Shown here: positions 10,180-21,987 of the stretch, piece by piece
Position numbering within the stretch: the stretch's first letter is position 1
How the letters are laid out: each line of letters starts with the position of its first letter
Assembly: GCA_024138025.1 (NCBI GenBank)
Contig: JAMXBD010002743.1
Span: 102,551 to 166,550 of the forward strand
DNA from: Combretum micranthum
Taxonomy: Eukaryota > Streptophyta > Magnoliopsida > Myrtales > Combretaceae
Reading direction: 5' to 3'
DNA: 64,000 nucleotides
Notes under the pieces: model-generated
Told to the model about the DNA's origin: nothing
The model's input: the letters and a program-made list of their open reading frames with translations, nothing else
Database searches by the model: none
Program-made: the position numbers and the translations under genes

Positions 10180-11649
10180 CTAATGTAACTCAAGTTCTAA
10201 CTTCATGAAATCCATCTGAATTCCTCTTTGGCTAGAAATCAAAGTCACATCATCCATTTGCTTCTTCCTACTGAGTGCATCCGCTACTACATTAGCTTTC
10301 CCAGGATGATAAAGTATTTCCACATCATAATCTTTAATCAACTCAAGCCATCTTCTTTGCCTCATATTAAGTTCTTTCTGTGTGAATATGTATTTCAAAC
10401 TCTTGTGATCCGTGTAGATCTTACATTTCTCTCCAAACAAATAATGTCTCCAAAGTTTCAATGCGAGAATCACTGCTGCCAATTCAAGATCATGCACCGG
10501 GTAATTCTTCTCATGGGGTTTTAGTTGCCTTGATGCATAAGCTATAACTTTTCCATCTTGCATGAGAACACAACCGAGTCCTTGGATAGATGCATCACTG
10601 AAAACTTCAAATTCCTTTCCACTAACAGGCAATGCCAAAATAGGAGCTGATACCAATCTTTCTTTCAACTCTTTAAAACTCCTCTCACACTTGTCATCCC
10701 ACACATACTTAGTATTCTTCCGTGTCAACTTTGTTAATGGAGATGCAAGTTTCGAAAATCCTTCAACAAACCTTCGGTAGTATCCAGCTAATCCAAGGAA
10801 ACTTCTAATCTCACTCACATTAGTAGGTGCCCATTTCAAAATGGCTTCAATCTTCATTGGATCAACCGAAATACCTTCCTTTGAGATAATATGTCCAAGA
10901 AAGGATATTTCTTCCAACCAAAACTGACACTTGTTAAATTTCGCATAAAGTTTCTTCTCTCGGAGTTTTCGTAACACAAGTCTTAAATGCTCTCGATGCT
11001 CTTCCTTGTTCCGAGAATATATCAGAATATCATCAATGAATACTATGACAAATGAATCCAGATATCCTTGAAGACTCTATTCATCAAATCCATGAATGCG
11101 GCTGGAGCATTGGTTAACCCAAAAGGCATTACCAAAAACTCGAAGTGTCCATACCGAGTTCGAAAGCCGTCTTCTGAATATCTTGCGATTTGATCTTGAG
11201 TTGATAATATCCTGATCTCAAGTCGATCTTAGAAAACACTGTGGCTCCCTTTAACTGATCGAACAAATCATCGATCCTAGGTAAAGGGTATTTGTTCTTG
11301 ATAGTAACTCGGTTCAATTCCCGGTAATCAATACACATGCGTAAACTTTCATCTTTCTTCTTGACAAAAACAGGAGCACCCCAGGGCGATATACTCGGTC
11401 TGATAAAGCCCAATCTTGTAACTCTTGCAATTGTAACTTCAACTCTTTCAATTCAGCTGGAGCCATTCTATATGGAGCTTTAGAGATAGGTACCGTTCCA
11501 GGCAATACCTCAATTCCAAACTCTATCTCCCGATCCGGTGGTAATCCAGGTAACTTCTCAGGAAATACATCCACAAACTCATTCACAATTGGCGTCATTT
11601 TGATATCCACTTCTTCAATATTTATAGCTGCCACAACGGTTTTTCCCAC
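10180..11649 (-). pseudogene. Reverse transcriptase and RNase H (frameshifted)
   Basis: Copies element RNA into DNA. Visible in sense: the pre-RT segment ([20 protein letters not shown]), RT with [22 protein letters not shown] and [11 protein letters not shown], then the catalytic FIDDILIYS near 11010. RNase H follows within 10977-10180, with [37 protein letters not shown] and [15 protein letters not shown]. RNase H is the longest unbroken stretch (265 codons). Frame changes occur near 11400, 11130 and 10980. These motifs are standard for Ty3/gypsy pol; there is no ambiguity about the family. Confidence 0.92.
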
Positions 11650-11713
11650 AGCTCCATAAACTTCATACTCCTAGGTCTCAACCTCTCCAATTTATGTGTG
11701 AAACTCCCTTCAA

Positions 11714-12049
11714 TCAACCGAAACTTAACTCCGCCTTACTACAATCAATCGTGACCTTATATTGATTTAGCCAATTCATTCCCAAAATCACATCAAAATC
11801 AGATAAAGGCAACACTATCATATCAATAGGCATGTTCACATTTGAAATCACAACACTTATACTTTTACACACACAAGGATGTCTATTTTCAATCACCAAC
11901 GGAGTAGTCACACACATAACACGATCAATCAACAATTCAGAGGCAAGCTCACAATCATTCATAAAATTTTCAGAAATACAAGCATGAGTCGCTCCAGTAT
12001 CAATTAGCACATATGCATCCCTATTAGCAACACTCAGTATACCTGCCAA
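11714..12049 (-). pseudogene. Retropepsin-type aspartic protease
   Basis: Processes the polyprotein. The catalytic motif is LIDTGATHACIS near residue 17-28, followed by the flap region and VILGMNWL near the end, as usual for plant Ty3/gypsy proteases. The frame is open for 111 codons and then shifts near 11710 on entering RT. It lies directly after the gag zinc knuckles. Confidence 0.88.
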
Positions 12050-12054
12050 AGTGT

Positions 12055-13407
12055 CTACTGAGGGTGTGTCCTCAATCTGCTGTAAGGCAAAAACCCTCGG
12101 ATTTGTCTTTCCCTTCTCACATCAACTCCACTCTTCACATTAGGTCGGTCCTTGCAATTAGCAATGTGATGCCCTCTTTGCTTGCAATATGCACAAAAGA
12201 CCGGTGGTAGTTTCGGATTCTTGCACTCTCTAGACTTATGCCCAACTTGACCACATGAGAAACATGCATTGGGAGTCCACTTGCAATCGGACAACTCATG
12301 AGGACCATAGCACCTAAAACATTTCTTTTCAAATGCAAGTGTAGGAGCTTTATATATCGGCTTTTGATCTCCTTGTCGTCCCATAAATGGCTTCTTTCCT
12401 TTACCAACACCCCGATAACTATCATAGGATGAAGTAGGAGCGGGTCTCTTTCCCAGAAATGCAGCTCTCTTGCTCTTCTAATTCTACTATCGTTCTGAAT
12501 TTGCTCCATTAGCAAAGCTTTGGCCACCGTATCTGATAGGGTATGCAACTCAAATTTCTTCACTTCACTTTGGATTTCTTCATTCAGTCCATTCTGAAAT
12601 TTCTGAACTTTCATCCTCTCATCTCGGTAATCACCTCCAGCAAAACGCAACAGTCTACAGAATTCACCATGATATTCATCTAGTCTTGCTCCCTTGTCTC
12701 AAGTTCAACCAATCGGCTATCATCCTCTCTTACTGAATTCGGAAATACTTGATGAAAAATATATCCTTGAATGCATTCCATGATATGGGTATTGTAGATT
12801 TCCACTTGTTAATCTCCACCAATTATAAGCTTCTTTCTTCATCATGTAAACCGCTAAATCCACTTTATTATCTTCCGGGGTTCTACTGGCTGCAAATGTT
12901 TTCTCAAGCTCCTCTATCCACCTTCAGCTACTGTAGGGTCGGTACTAGTGCCATCAAACTCTGGAACCATCTTGCTAAAATCATGTAACTTGATTTGATT
13001 GGATTGATCATTCACAGAAGTAGCCTCATTTGTCTCATTCCCTGCTGGTTACCTTGCTGCATGAGATGCTGAGTTTGTTGATACATCATCATCTGATATT
13101 GCTGCATCATGGCCATCATATCCCTCATCATACTGTACATCGAGTTCGGATCACTAGTTGGTATTTGTGACATAGGAGGAATGGGTGGCATAGGTGGAGG
13201 TGGAGGAATCTGAGTGTGGAGGAATTTGTGAAGCTGAAGCCGATGCAGGCGATGGAGTAGTCTCACTGCTCGGTGTAGAAGATGAAGTAGGAGCAAATGT
13301 AGACGATGACTGTGTGGTGGTGGCATACTTTCTCTATCAGAATGTTGCCTGGTAGACCTCCTCAACCTGTCCATCTTTACAATTGCATAGATATATTCAA
13401 CACACAT
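12055..13407 (-). pseudogene. Gag (capsid/nucleocapsid), frameshifted
   Basis: Structural protein of the particle. The likely start is MDRLRRSTR at 13374. A Pro- and Met/Gln-rich low-complexity segment follows (PPPMPPIPPM, then runs of MMRDMMAMMQQ). The gag core near 12980-12850 (EFDGTSTDPTVAEG, WIEELEKTF) is broken by an extra base. Three nucleocapsid zinc knuckles lie in 12384-12135: CFRCYGPHELSDC (one residue short of the CX2CX4HX4C norm), CFSCGQVGHKSREC and CAYCKQRGHHIANC. At least four frame changes separate these parts. Confidence 0.85.
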
Positions 13408-13668
13408 TCACACATGTATCTAAATTCCTAATCACATGCAAAACTTATCAAGTTAACATTTACATTCATACATAAATGACAAACAATTCAAAATCATCAA
13501 CAAACAATAAGCAATTAGTAACAAGAAACAAATAACAATTATATAAAACAAGCAAGAAGGAAATTACACACAACTATTTGGATAGCTTAATTCTTTTCTA
13601 TACTACTTAATTGTGTCTAGGTCAAGTCTTAAATAATCATGACAATTAAATAAGCAATTAATCAAACG

Positions 13669-13680
13669 GCTCTGATACCA
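13669..13680 (-). other. Primer binding site, tRNA-Met type
   Basis: In sense TGGTATCAGAGC, two bases after the LTR end at 13683. It matches the 3' end of plant initiator tRNA-Met as used by many LTR retrotransposons. It fixes the 5' LTR boundary and the element's orientation. Confidence 0.92.
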
Positions 13681-14073
13681 ACTGTAAGGACCCGCTATAC
13701 CCCTATATTTGAAATAGGAGATAACGGTTCCCCAACCACATATAACCCCTAAGATTATATGTAAGGTTGCCTAAAGGAATTGTTTGAGTAATTGTTTATC
13801 TAATTCCATAAATTATTATACAATGGGAGACATAAATTTTTTTTTAAACTTAAGTAAAGCAACATACCACACATTTTGGTAAAGGAAACAACTAAACTTC
13901 TAATTAGCTAAATACACATACATATATATACATATTACATCCAAAGGCTTCTTACAAGCCTTAACCAAAATCCTCAAAACACGACCTAACTAATACTATA
14001 ATTACACTATCAACCAAAATGAATCTCATCTAATCTATTACATTCATAAGGTCCATTGAGTCCATGGTCATCT

Positions 14074-14155
14074 CTAATCCTCCAACCCATCAAGAAAATC
14101 TTCAAAGTCGGTTCCGTACCCCATACTCGTATAGAACTCATCGGAATCATCACCT
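14074..14155 (-). other. Putative acceptor and 26-codon tail exon (segment A)
   Basis: Same structure as 6500-6582. The frame is intact, 26 codons to TAG (14076-14074), with codon 14 Thr instead of Ser. Segment B retains only a truncated copy, because its deletion removes the acceptor side. Confidence 0.5.
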
Positions 14156-16542
14156 GAAATAGATAAAATATGAGCCAAAGGCCCAGTACACAAGTAACGA
14201 ATACAAAATGCGAAGTGGATCACACATTCTTAGGCTAAATGACTATGCAACAATCACTTGTTCGTTATAAGTATTTAGTTAGTAAGACAACACGGGAGTA
14301 TTCAAACTCCGGCAACAAGGATCTAGTATTACGTCCGCCTCCCTGAGTGGTCCCTACTGTTCATACAGACTAGGCAGCCCCACCTTCCGGCGTAGCCCGT
14401 AATACTAGGGGATCCTGAGTAACGCATCACGACGCTCAGGGGGTTGATATGAGCAGCTCGGATACTCATATCTCCTAAACAATTCTATCCATTAACGAGA
14501 AAGTACCCTGCCCCCAATCTGAGCAGGGTGCCGCTCTCCGAACCAGATTCAACGGCAAACAACAATCAACACTCATATATCAATAATATTTTCTTATTTT
14601 AGAGTAGTTTGATCTTGATGCCTATCCTAGCAAAGAGACAAGCAAGTTACTGCGTACCTGATATAGCTCGGGAATTAACGGGGTTGACTGGGCGAGGATC
14701 TATCACTGTTTAAATCAATATTAAATTCACACTTAGCTTAAGTACTAATTAACTAATATAAAAGATAAATATATCAAAGAAATCCAAATAAATTAATAAA
14801 GGTCATAAGAAGACGTTTAAACATCCTAATATACCCTAGATCGCTTAACCAATACTTAATTGCTCAAATAACAAACTTCAGAAAATTTTAGAAAAATGAA
14901 CAAGTGTAGTAAAACAGGGGAAATCCAAAACAATTTTCGTATAGGCCTATTTTTGAACGTACGCCGGCACCTGGGAATTCAACGCCACCGGCTTAGAGGC
15001 AGCGTTGGATTCACAATTCTTAAGGCTGGATGAAAGCCGCTGGCTTTCGCTGGAAAAGTCAGTCGGCGTTCATTCTGTCATATTGTACGCTAGCCGCTCG
15101 GAATTAAGGCCGCCGGCGTACATGTCAAAGCTGCCCGCGTATCTATGTAAGCGGACGACATAGACCTCTCTGGACGTTTTTGAAAATTTTGGTTTTGGAT
15201 TCTACGCCGGCTCAAGGCCGCCGGCGTAGGATTCAAAGGCTGACGGCGTACCCTTGAACATTGCCAGCGCTGGCATTGTTGATTTTCAGAGCATCGAGCA
15301 CCGGCTCAAAGCCGCCGGCTTTGGATGCCGGCCTATCCCCTGTGCTTTTGAATTTCAAAAAATTTTTTCTAAAATTTTCTGAAGTTTGTTATTTGAGCAA
15401 TTAAGTATTGGTTAAGCGATCTAGGGTATATTAGGATGTTTAAACGTTTTCTTATGACCTTTATTAATTTATTTGGATTTCTTTGATATATTTATCTTTT
15501 ATATTAGTTAATTAGTACTTAAGCTAAGTGTGAATTTAATATTGATTTAAACAGTGATAGATCCTCGCCCAGTCAACCCCGTCAATTCCCGAGCTATATC
15601 AGGTACGCAGTAACTTGCTTGTCTCTTTGCTAGGATAGGCATCAAGATCAAACTACTCTAAAATAAGAAATATTATTGATATACGAGTATGGGGTACGGG
15701 ACCGACTTTGAAGATTTTCTTGATGGGTTGGAGGATTAGAGATGACCACGGACTCAATGGACCTTATGAATGTAATAGATTAGATGAGATTCATTTGGTT
15801 GATAGTGTAAATATAGTATTAGTTAGGTCGTGTTTTGAGGATTTGGGTTAAGGCTTGTAAGAAGCCTTTGGATGTAATATGTATTTATGTATGTGTGTAT
15901 TTAGCTAATTAGAATTTAGTTGTTTCCTTTACCATAAATATGTGGTAGTGTTGCTTTACTTAAGTTTTAATAAAAAAAAAATATAGTAATAATATTTATG
16001 TCTCCCATTCTATAATTATTTATGGAATTAGATAAACAATTACTCAAACAATTCCTTTAGGCAACCTTACATATAATCTTAGGGGTTATATGTGGTTGGG
16101 GAACCGTTATCTCCTATTTGAATATAGGGGTGATAGCGGGTCCTTACAGTTATCACCCTATATTGAAATAGGAGATAACAGTTCCCCAACCACATATAAC
16201 CCCTAAGATTATATGTAAGGTTGCCTTAAGGGATTGTTTGAGTAATTGTTTATCTAATTCCATAAATATTATACAATGGGAGACATAAATATTATTACTA
16301 TATATTTTTTTTATAAAACTTAAGTAAAGCAACACTACCACATATTTATGGTAAAGGAAACAACTAAACTTCTAATTAGCTAAATACACACATATATATA
16401 CATATTACATCCAAAGGCTTCTTACAAGCCTTAACCCAAAATCCTCAAAACACGACCTAACTAATACTATTTACACTATCAACCAAAATGAATCTCATCT
16501 AATCTATTACATTCATAAGGTCCATTGAGTCCGTGGTCATCT

Positions 16543-16624
16543 CTAATCCTCCAACCCATCAAGAAAATCTTCAAAGTCGGTCCCGTACCCCATACTCGTA
16601 TAGAACTCATCGGGATCACCACCT
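16543..16624 (-). other. Putative acceptor and 26-codon tail exon (segment C)
   Basis: Same structure, 26 codons to TAG (16545-16543). The first three residues read G-D-P instead of D-D-S; the D-E-F-Y, G-Y-G and F-E-D-F-L-D landmarks are intact. No indel disturbs the frame, although neighbouring non-coding LTR sequence has several one-base indels between copies. Confidence 0.5.
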
Positions 16625-18726
16625 GAAATAGATAAAATATGAGCCAAAGGCCCAGTACACAAGTAACGAATACAAAATGCGAAGTGGATCACACATTCTT
16701 AGGCTAAATGTACTATGCAACAATCACTTGTTCATTAATAAGTATTTAGTTGGTAAGACAACACGGGAGTATTCAAACTTCGGGCAACAAGGATCTAGTA
16801 TTACGTCCGCCTCCCTGAGTAGTCCCTACTGTTCATACAGACTAGGCAGCCCCACCTTCCGGCGTAGCCCGTAATACTAGGCGATCCTGAGTAACGCATC
16901 ACGACGCTCAGGGGGTTGATATGAGCAGCTCAGATACTCATATCTCCTTAACAATTCTATCCATTAACGAGAAAGTACCCTGCCCCCAATCTGAGCAGGG
17001 TGCCGCTATCCGAACCAGATTCAACGGCAAACAACAATCAACACTCATATATCGAATAATATTTTCTTATTTTAGAGTAGTTTGATCTTGATGCCTATTA
17101 TAGCAAAGAGACAAGCAAGTTACTGCATACCTGATATAGCTCGGGAATTGACAGGGTTGACTGGGCGAGGATCTATCACTAATTAAATCAATATTAAATT
17201 CACACTTAGCTTAAGTACTAATTAACTAATATAAAAGATAAATATATCAAAGAAATCCAATTAAATTAATAAAGGTCATAAGAAAACATTTAAATATCCT
17301 AATATACCCTAGATCGCTTAACCAATACTTAATTGCTCAAATAACAAAACTTCATAAAATTTTAGAAAAAGTTTTTTGAAATTCAAAAGCACAGGGGATA
17401 GGCCGGCATCCAAAGCCGGCGGCTTTGAGCCGGTGCTCGATGCTCTGAAAATCAACACTGCCAGCGCTGGCAGTGTTCAAGGGTACGTCGTCAACCTTTG
17501 AATCCTACGCCGGCGGCCTTGAGCCGGCATAGAATCTAAAACCAAAATTTTCAAAAACGTCCTGAGAGGTCTAAGCCGTCCGCTTACATAGATACGCGGG
17601 CAGCTTTGACATGTACGCTGGCGGCCTTGATTCCTAGCGGCCAGCGTACAATATGACAGAATGAACGCCGGCTGACTTTTCCAGCGAAAGCGGCGGCTTT
17701 CATCCAGCCTTAAGAATTGTGAATCCAACGCTGCCTCTGCCGGCGACGTTGAATTCCCAGGTGCCGGCGTACGTTCAAAAAATAGGCCTATACGAAAATT
17801 GTTTGGATTTCCCCTGTTTTATACACTTGTTCATTTTTCAAAAATTTTCCAAACTTAGTCCAATCTTTCTAAAGCTTGTTATATGATCCAAATGCCATCC
17901 TAACAACATGAATTCTACTTCTAATCATCAAAACACTAATCACACTTCAATTTCACATATCTACTACTCATTCCTTCAATTTCCTATAGCACTCATCCCC
18001 ACATATCCACACTGCTATAAGATGCAAATTACCACTCTATTAGCCATTTAGTCCCATCCAAACTATCATCCATGCACCAATTCAATTTCATACTAATCAT
18101 CACCTCATAATCATATATATTCTAACATTCACAATAATTCAACATAGAACATAAAAATAAAAGATAGAGTTTGTATTAAACTTGCATGATTGAATCTTGT
18201 CTTGGAATAATATTCAAATCCTTAAGCTTGTGATAAACCCTGGCCTAGGGTTCAAGATTTTGGGTTAAGAAAAGGAAGAAAGAAAAGAAGTAAAATTCGT
18301 ATGGAAATTTGAGGCTGCCAAAAGGGAGGGTTAACTTGTCCAAATTAAAGTCAAATGTCATCCAAAACTCACTATTAGGGGTATATTTGTCCTAGGTTTA
18401 ATTTAGGCAAATTTCAAATGCATTTGAATTGAATTTGAGCTCAAAAAGTGGATTTAAAGTTAGTTAAAATTTCTGTCATATGTCTAAGGAATTCAAAGGT
18501 GAATTTACTAAATTCTACACATAACACATGCATATTAATTTGAAAAAGACACACATTAATTACACTATGCACACATTTAGAGATATCAAACAATAATATA
18601 AACTTTATAAGACTATACACATATAAATTAACACATTCACTAATTACCTTAACTAAGCACTCATACATATATATATCATTCCAATAACATATTAACATGC
18701 AATTTAAGGAATTCATGGCTATTTCA

Positions 18727-19363
18727 ATATGTCTGCCATATAATACACATAAATAAAACTCATGAGGATGCACCATAAAACCCTCTCATTTTTATAACAA
18801 ATAACACTACTACCCTTCATTATAAAATATTTTCCTTTATATTACATAGTGGATGGAAACAAATGAAATATAAGCCTTGATACTTTTATATTTTGCAAAG
18901 CCTTAAAATATGAAAGTTATAGATTTCTTTTTAATCTTTCCATAGCATTTTGAATCACCCAATCCAAGTGAGAATGAAAAAGTTATGTTCAATTTACGGT
19001 CACATTATGAAAATAAGGGAGGCTGAATGGCCGTGCTCGAGGCCGTGTTGGGCTAAAAAATATGATAAGTATGCTTCATTATATCTGGCATGGGCTCATG
19101 TACACATGTGCGTAAGGTCGTGCTGAGGTTAAAAAAAAGCCCAGTAGTGAAAATCTTGTCTACACGGGCACGTACACACCCGTGCTAGAGCTTGTGCTGA
19201 TTGGAAAGATTTGTGCAGCAGCCAGCATGCATTTCCTCTCTTTTCCTTACACAATTTACTTTTGCACGTCCTACTTCCATTAAAACATCATAAAAGCAAC
19301 ATATAACACATAAACATTACTTTCAACACTCCTAATCTCCCTTTACTTCATCAAAACATCCTC
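18727..19363 (-). mobile_element. LTR G, part 2
   Basis: Continues LTR G between the Tekay-like element and the F1 solo LTR. The phrase near 18890-18990 (TTGATACTTTTATATTTTGC, then a line on rising Lys/Glu-like AT-rich text) aligns with LTR I at 38390-38510. It includes a GC-richer self-repetitive stretch (19020-19200) with recurring CCGTGCT/CGTGCTNGAG words, comparable in kind to cassettes in other LTRs. No gene. Confidence 0.5.
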
Positions 19364-20071
19364 TGTAAACCCCCAAATTTTCGGAATCGGTTTAGCATAA
19401 AAACCCTAAACCAGAAGTCAAACGAAACCCTAAAGGTCGACAAAACACTAATTTACCGTAACCGTTTAAATCTGGCATTACCGTTTTCTTTGACCCTGGA
19501 AAACGAAGTTGGGATGATTAGCTAGAATAGTTCGTAATAACCATAGGTTTTATAAAAATCTCAGTTTCGCGAAATTTGGATGTCCTTCGAACCCGATCGA
19601 ACATAGTTATCGAAAAACGTGTCCGGAAGCTCAGAATAGTAAAAATATTCCGAATGCACCTTTACACTCGAAAAAATATGAGTTTTCCAGAAATATCAAT
19701 TTCAAAATTTTTCGGTAGCCAAAAATAACAGATATAGCTATTATACGCGTATTTTTTTACTACGGTACTTTATTAGTCATATCTATCTTACATTACACTA
19801 TTCATTACTATTTTATACTATTCTTTTATCTTACTTTTTTTTACACCTATTCTTACACACTACATAACCTATAACTTTACTTTTTACTTTTCCCATAACT
19901 TTATTTCACATCTACCTTACATATTACATCTTTTATTTAACAAAAATCAAAAAAATAAAATCTCTCTCCCCTCACATCACTCATGGCCGACGCTACCACC
20001 CCCTCCCCCCCCCACCCCAATTTGTTTCAATTTTTCTTTATTTTAATCAACAAAAATCACAACACATTTTC

Positions 20072-20251
20072 TATAAATTGCTCCCTCCTTTTCACTTCTT
20101 TCACACATTCACTACCCACAAATTCATACAAAAACTCTCTCAAAACTCTCTCAAATACCATCCCAAAACTCTCTCAAAATATATCCACAACAACTTCTAC
20201 AACAAAAAAACCCATAACCACATAACCATACCAAAGTCTCCTTTAGGTAAC
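20072..20251 (+). promoter_or_regulatory. Predicted F1 LTR promoter, leader and splice donor
   Basis: TATAAAT at 20072-20078 is followed by a pyrimidine-rich segment and a leader with repeated CTCTCAAAA words, ending in CTTTAG-GTAACT (exon end 20246). The left F1 copy keeps the donor (CTTTAG-GTAAAC). There is no ATG between the expected start (about 20105) and the donor, so the leader exon looks non-coding. Confidence 0.4.
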
Positions 20252-21938
20252 TACCTTCTTTTTTTTCTTCTTCATGTCATGTAACTTTACATGACCATAG
20301 TGTGAGTTTCCAAAGACTATAAGTTATGGAAGCTACATTATGTTCATGTATTGTTCTTGTTCATGCCAATCCATTTATGTTTATGTTGTTATTTTTGTTA
20401 TTGTTAATATAATTATCTATACATATATATATACATATTCTTTAGAGATATAAGCTCACTTGCAATTTATTTATTTCATACAAAGCAATTTATTTATTTA
20501 TTCCATTGCAATTTATTTATTTCTTCCTTGTTAAATTAAGATTAGTTTTCTAGTCTTAGACTTGTCATCATCAAGTCAAAACAAGTTTTCTTTCTTCCAT
20601 TTTATTTTATTTCGGGACTAGTCTACTTCTTAGTCCCGGGAGCCTTGAAAAAGCTAGGACTCAATACTTGACTTTATTATTTAAGTTTTATGTTATTTTG
20701 TTTACTATGATTCTCATAATCATGTTCATTGTTGTCCAAAAATTTTAATTTCTATAAATAATTAAACAAAAGAAGAATTTTATCACTTAGAAATAAGTTT
20801 ATGTAAAGTATAAAATCTATGAGATAACAAAAATAAACTCATTTCTCCTCAAGTTACGAAAAGAACTCACTATAATTTTAGAAAACTACTTTTACTTTAA
20901 AAGGCTACTTAAACCTTTATTACTCCACTTTGTTTTTCAAAGAAACTATTTGTTGATACAAAAATGGTTCTTTTTATAAAACGATAAACAAGATGAATAG
21001 CTAAGGAATTTTTAAGTAAATACCTTTACAAACAAATAGGCAAAGAAAATCTATGGTTTGAAAACAAAAATATAGTTATTTCTTTTCAAGTTACAAGAAG
21101 AAACTACTAAAATTTTAGAAACTACTTTACTATAAAAAGGTTTCTTAAGTCACATATTGATCTACTTTGTTTTTATCAAGAAAATAAATTTCTATGCATA
21201 GATAATTTTTATGAAAAACATAAGACATGAGGAAAGAATGAGAAATTTTCAAATGAAGATTTTTGTAAACAAATAGACAAAGGAAATTTGTACAAGGAAA
21301 ATAAATAGGAAGAATAGTGTATTTTTCTAAAAACCCTAAAATAATATTAGTATAGGAAACTTAGAAGAAAGAAAATTTATTTTCAAAAATTACTTGGATA
21401 CATATATAAGCCAACATAAAACATTTTCGATAAATAAAAGAAACAAAATAGTCATTTCAAGGAGATTACCAATATGGAATTCTTGTAAACTATATTTTCC
21501 TAAAACAACTCCAAAACCAGCATGATTTTACTTAAGTAAAATAAATGGACAACAAAACACTGGAGCATGAATGAATATGAGCTAAGTCGTCATCAAAAGA
21601 GAATTTTTCAACTATATAGATAACTAAGTATTTATCAAACAAATTTTGATTTCTTGAACCAAAGTTGTTTTGTGTTGGAAAATTCGTGGTGAACTTTGTC
21701 GCCATTGTTTCAAGGCCTATATGACCTTGTTTGTTAAAAGTAATTTTGGAAATGGGTAGATTTTCGAGTAGGTAGAAATTGGTATATTATATGTGCAATT
21801 CCGAGTTAAAAAGACCAAGTTATGACCATTTTAAGTTGGAACATTCCCTTATACGAACTTTAACGTTCTTTTGACATTGTTTTGTCAAATTTCAAGAAAA
21901 TCATCAAGGAATACTCATTGTGGGTATTTTCTTTGGCT

Positions 21939-21987
21939 AGGTGACCCCGAGGAAGGATTCCTTTACCCCGAGGATTATTACGATTAA
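21939..21987 (+). other. Putative acceptor and 15-codon acidic tail exon (F1 right)
   Basis: TTTTCTTTGGCTAG, then GT, then DPEEGFLYPEDYYD and TAA (21985-21987). Length, phase and the YPEDY core match the inverted copy at 454-502. Five of 14 residues are acidic. Confidence 0.45.

Larger units (their letters stand above)
6100..18726 (-). mobile_element. Tekay-like Ty3/gypsy chromovirus, degraded, with rearranged 5' LTR
   Basis: Full-length element read right to left: 5' LTR complex (13683-18726), tRNA-Met-type PBS (13669-13680), gag, protease, reverse transcriptase/RNase H, integrase with a C-terminal chromodomain, PPT (8679-8692), 3' LTR (6100-8678). This domain order and a chromodomain of the form VLDR...VLRRKVIPYVKVLW are those of the Tekay/Del branch. 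Candidate flanking repeats are ATGTG (6095-6099) and ATATG (18727-18731), one mismatch, so the ends are plausible but not proven by TSD. The coding region is broken by about ten frameshifts. The element has split LTR G. Confidence 0.9.
13683..18726 (-). mobile_element. 5' LTR complex: direct, inverted, direct LTR segments
   Basis: Where one 2.58 kb LTR is expected there are 5.04 kb in three blocks. A (13683-14892) matches LTR positions 6100 to about 7330, direct. B (14893-16147) matches about 7795 back to 6100, inverted, with about 440 bp missing between ACTCG and TATATCAA near 15690. C (16148-18726) is an almost complete direct LTR lacking only its outermost dozen bases. The B/C junction falls exactly at the LTR terminus (GGGTCCTTACA then GTTATCACCC). 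The A/B junction has AT-rich microhomology (TTTTAGAAAAA). Auto-integration of an LTR end into its own DNA, or a fold-back assembly error, could give this. Confidence 0.85.

Noticed and set aside
20078..21987. A two-exon ORF in the F1 solo LTR (leader frame joined in phase to the acidic tail)
   Set aside because: The frame begins with TTG inside the TATA box and the leader has no ATG, so a translated first exon is not supported.
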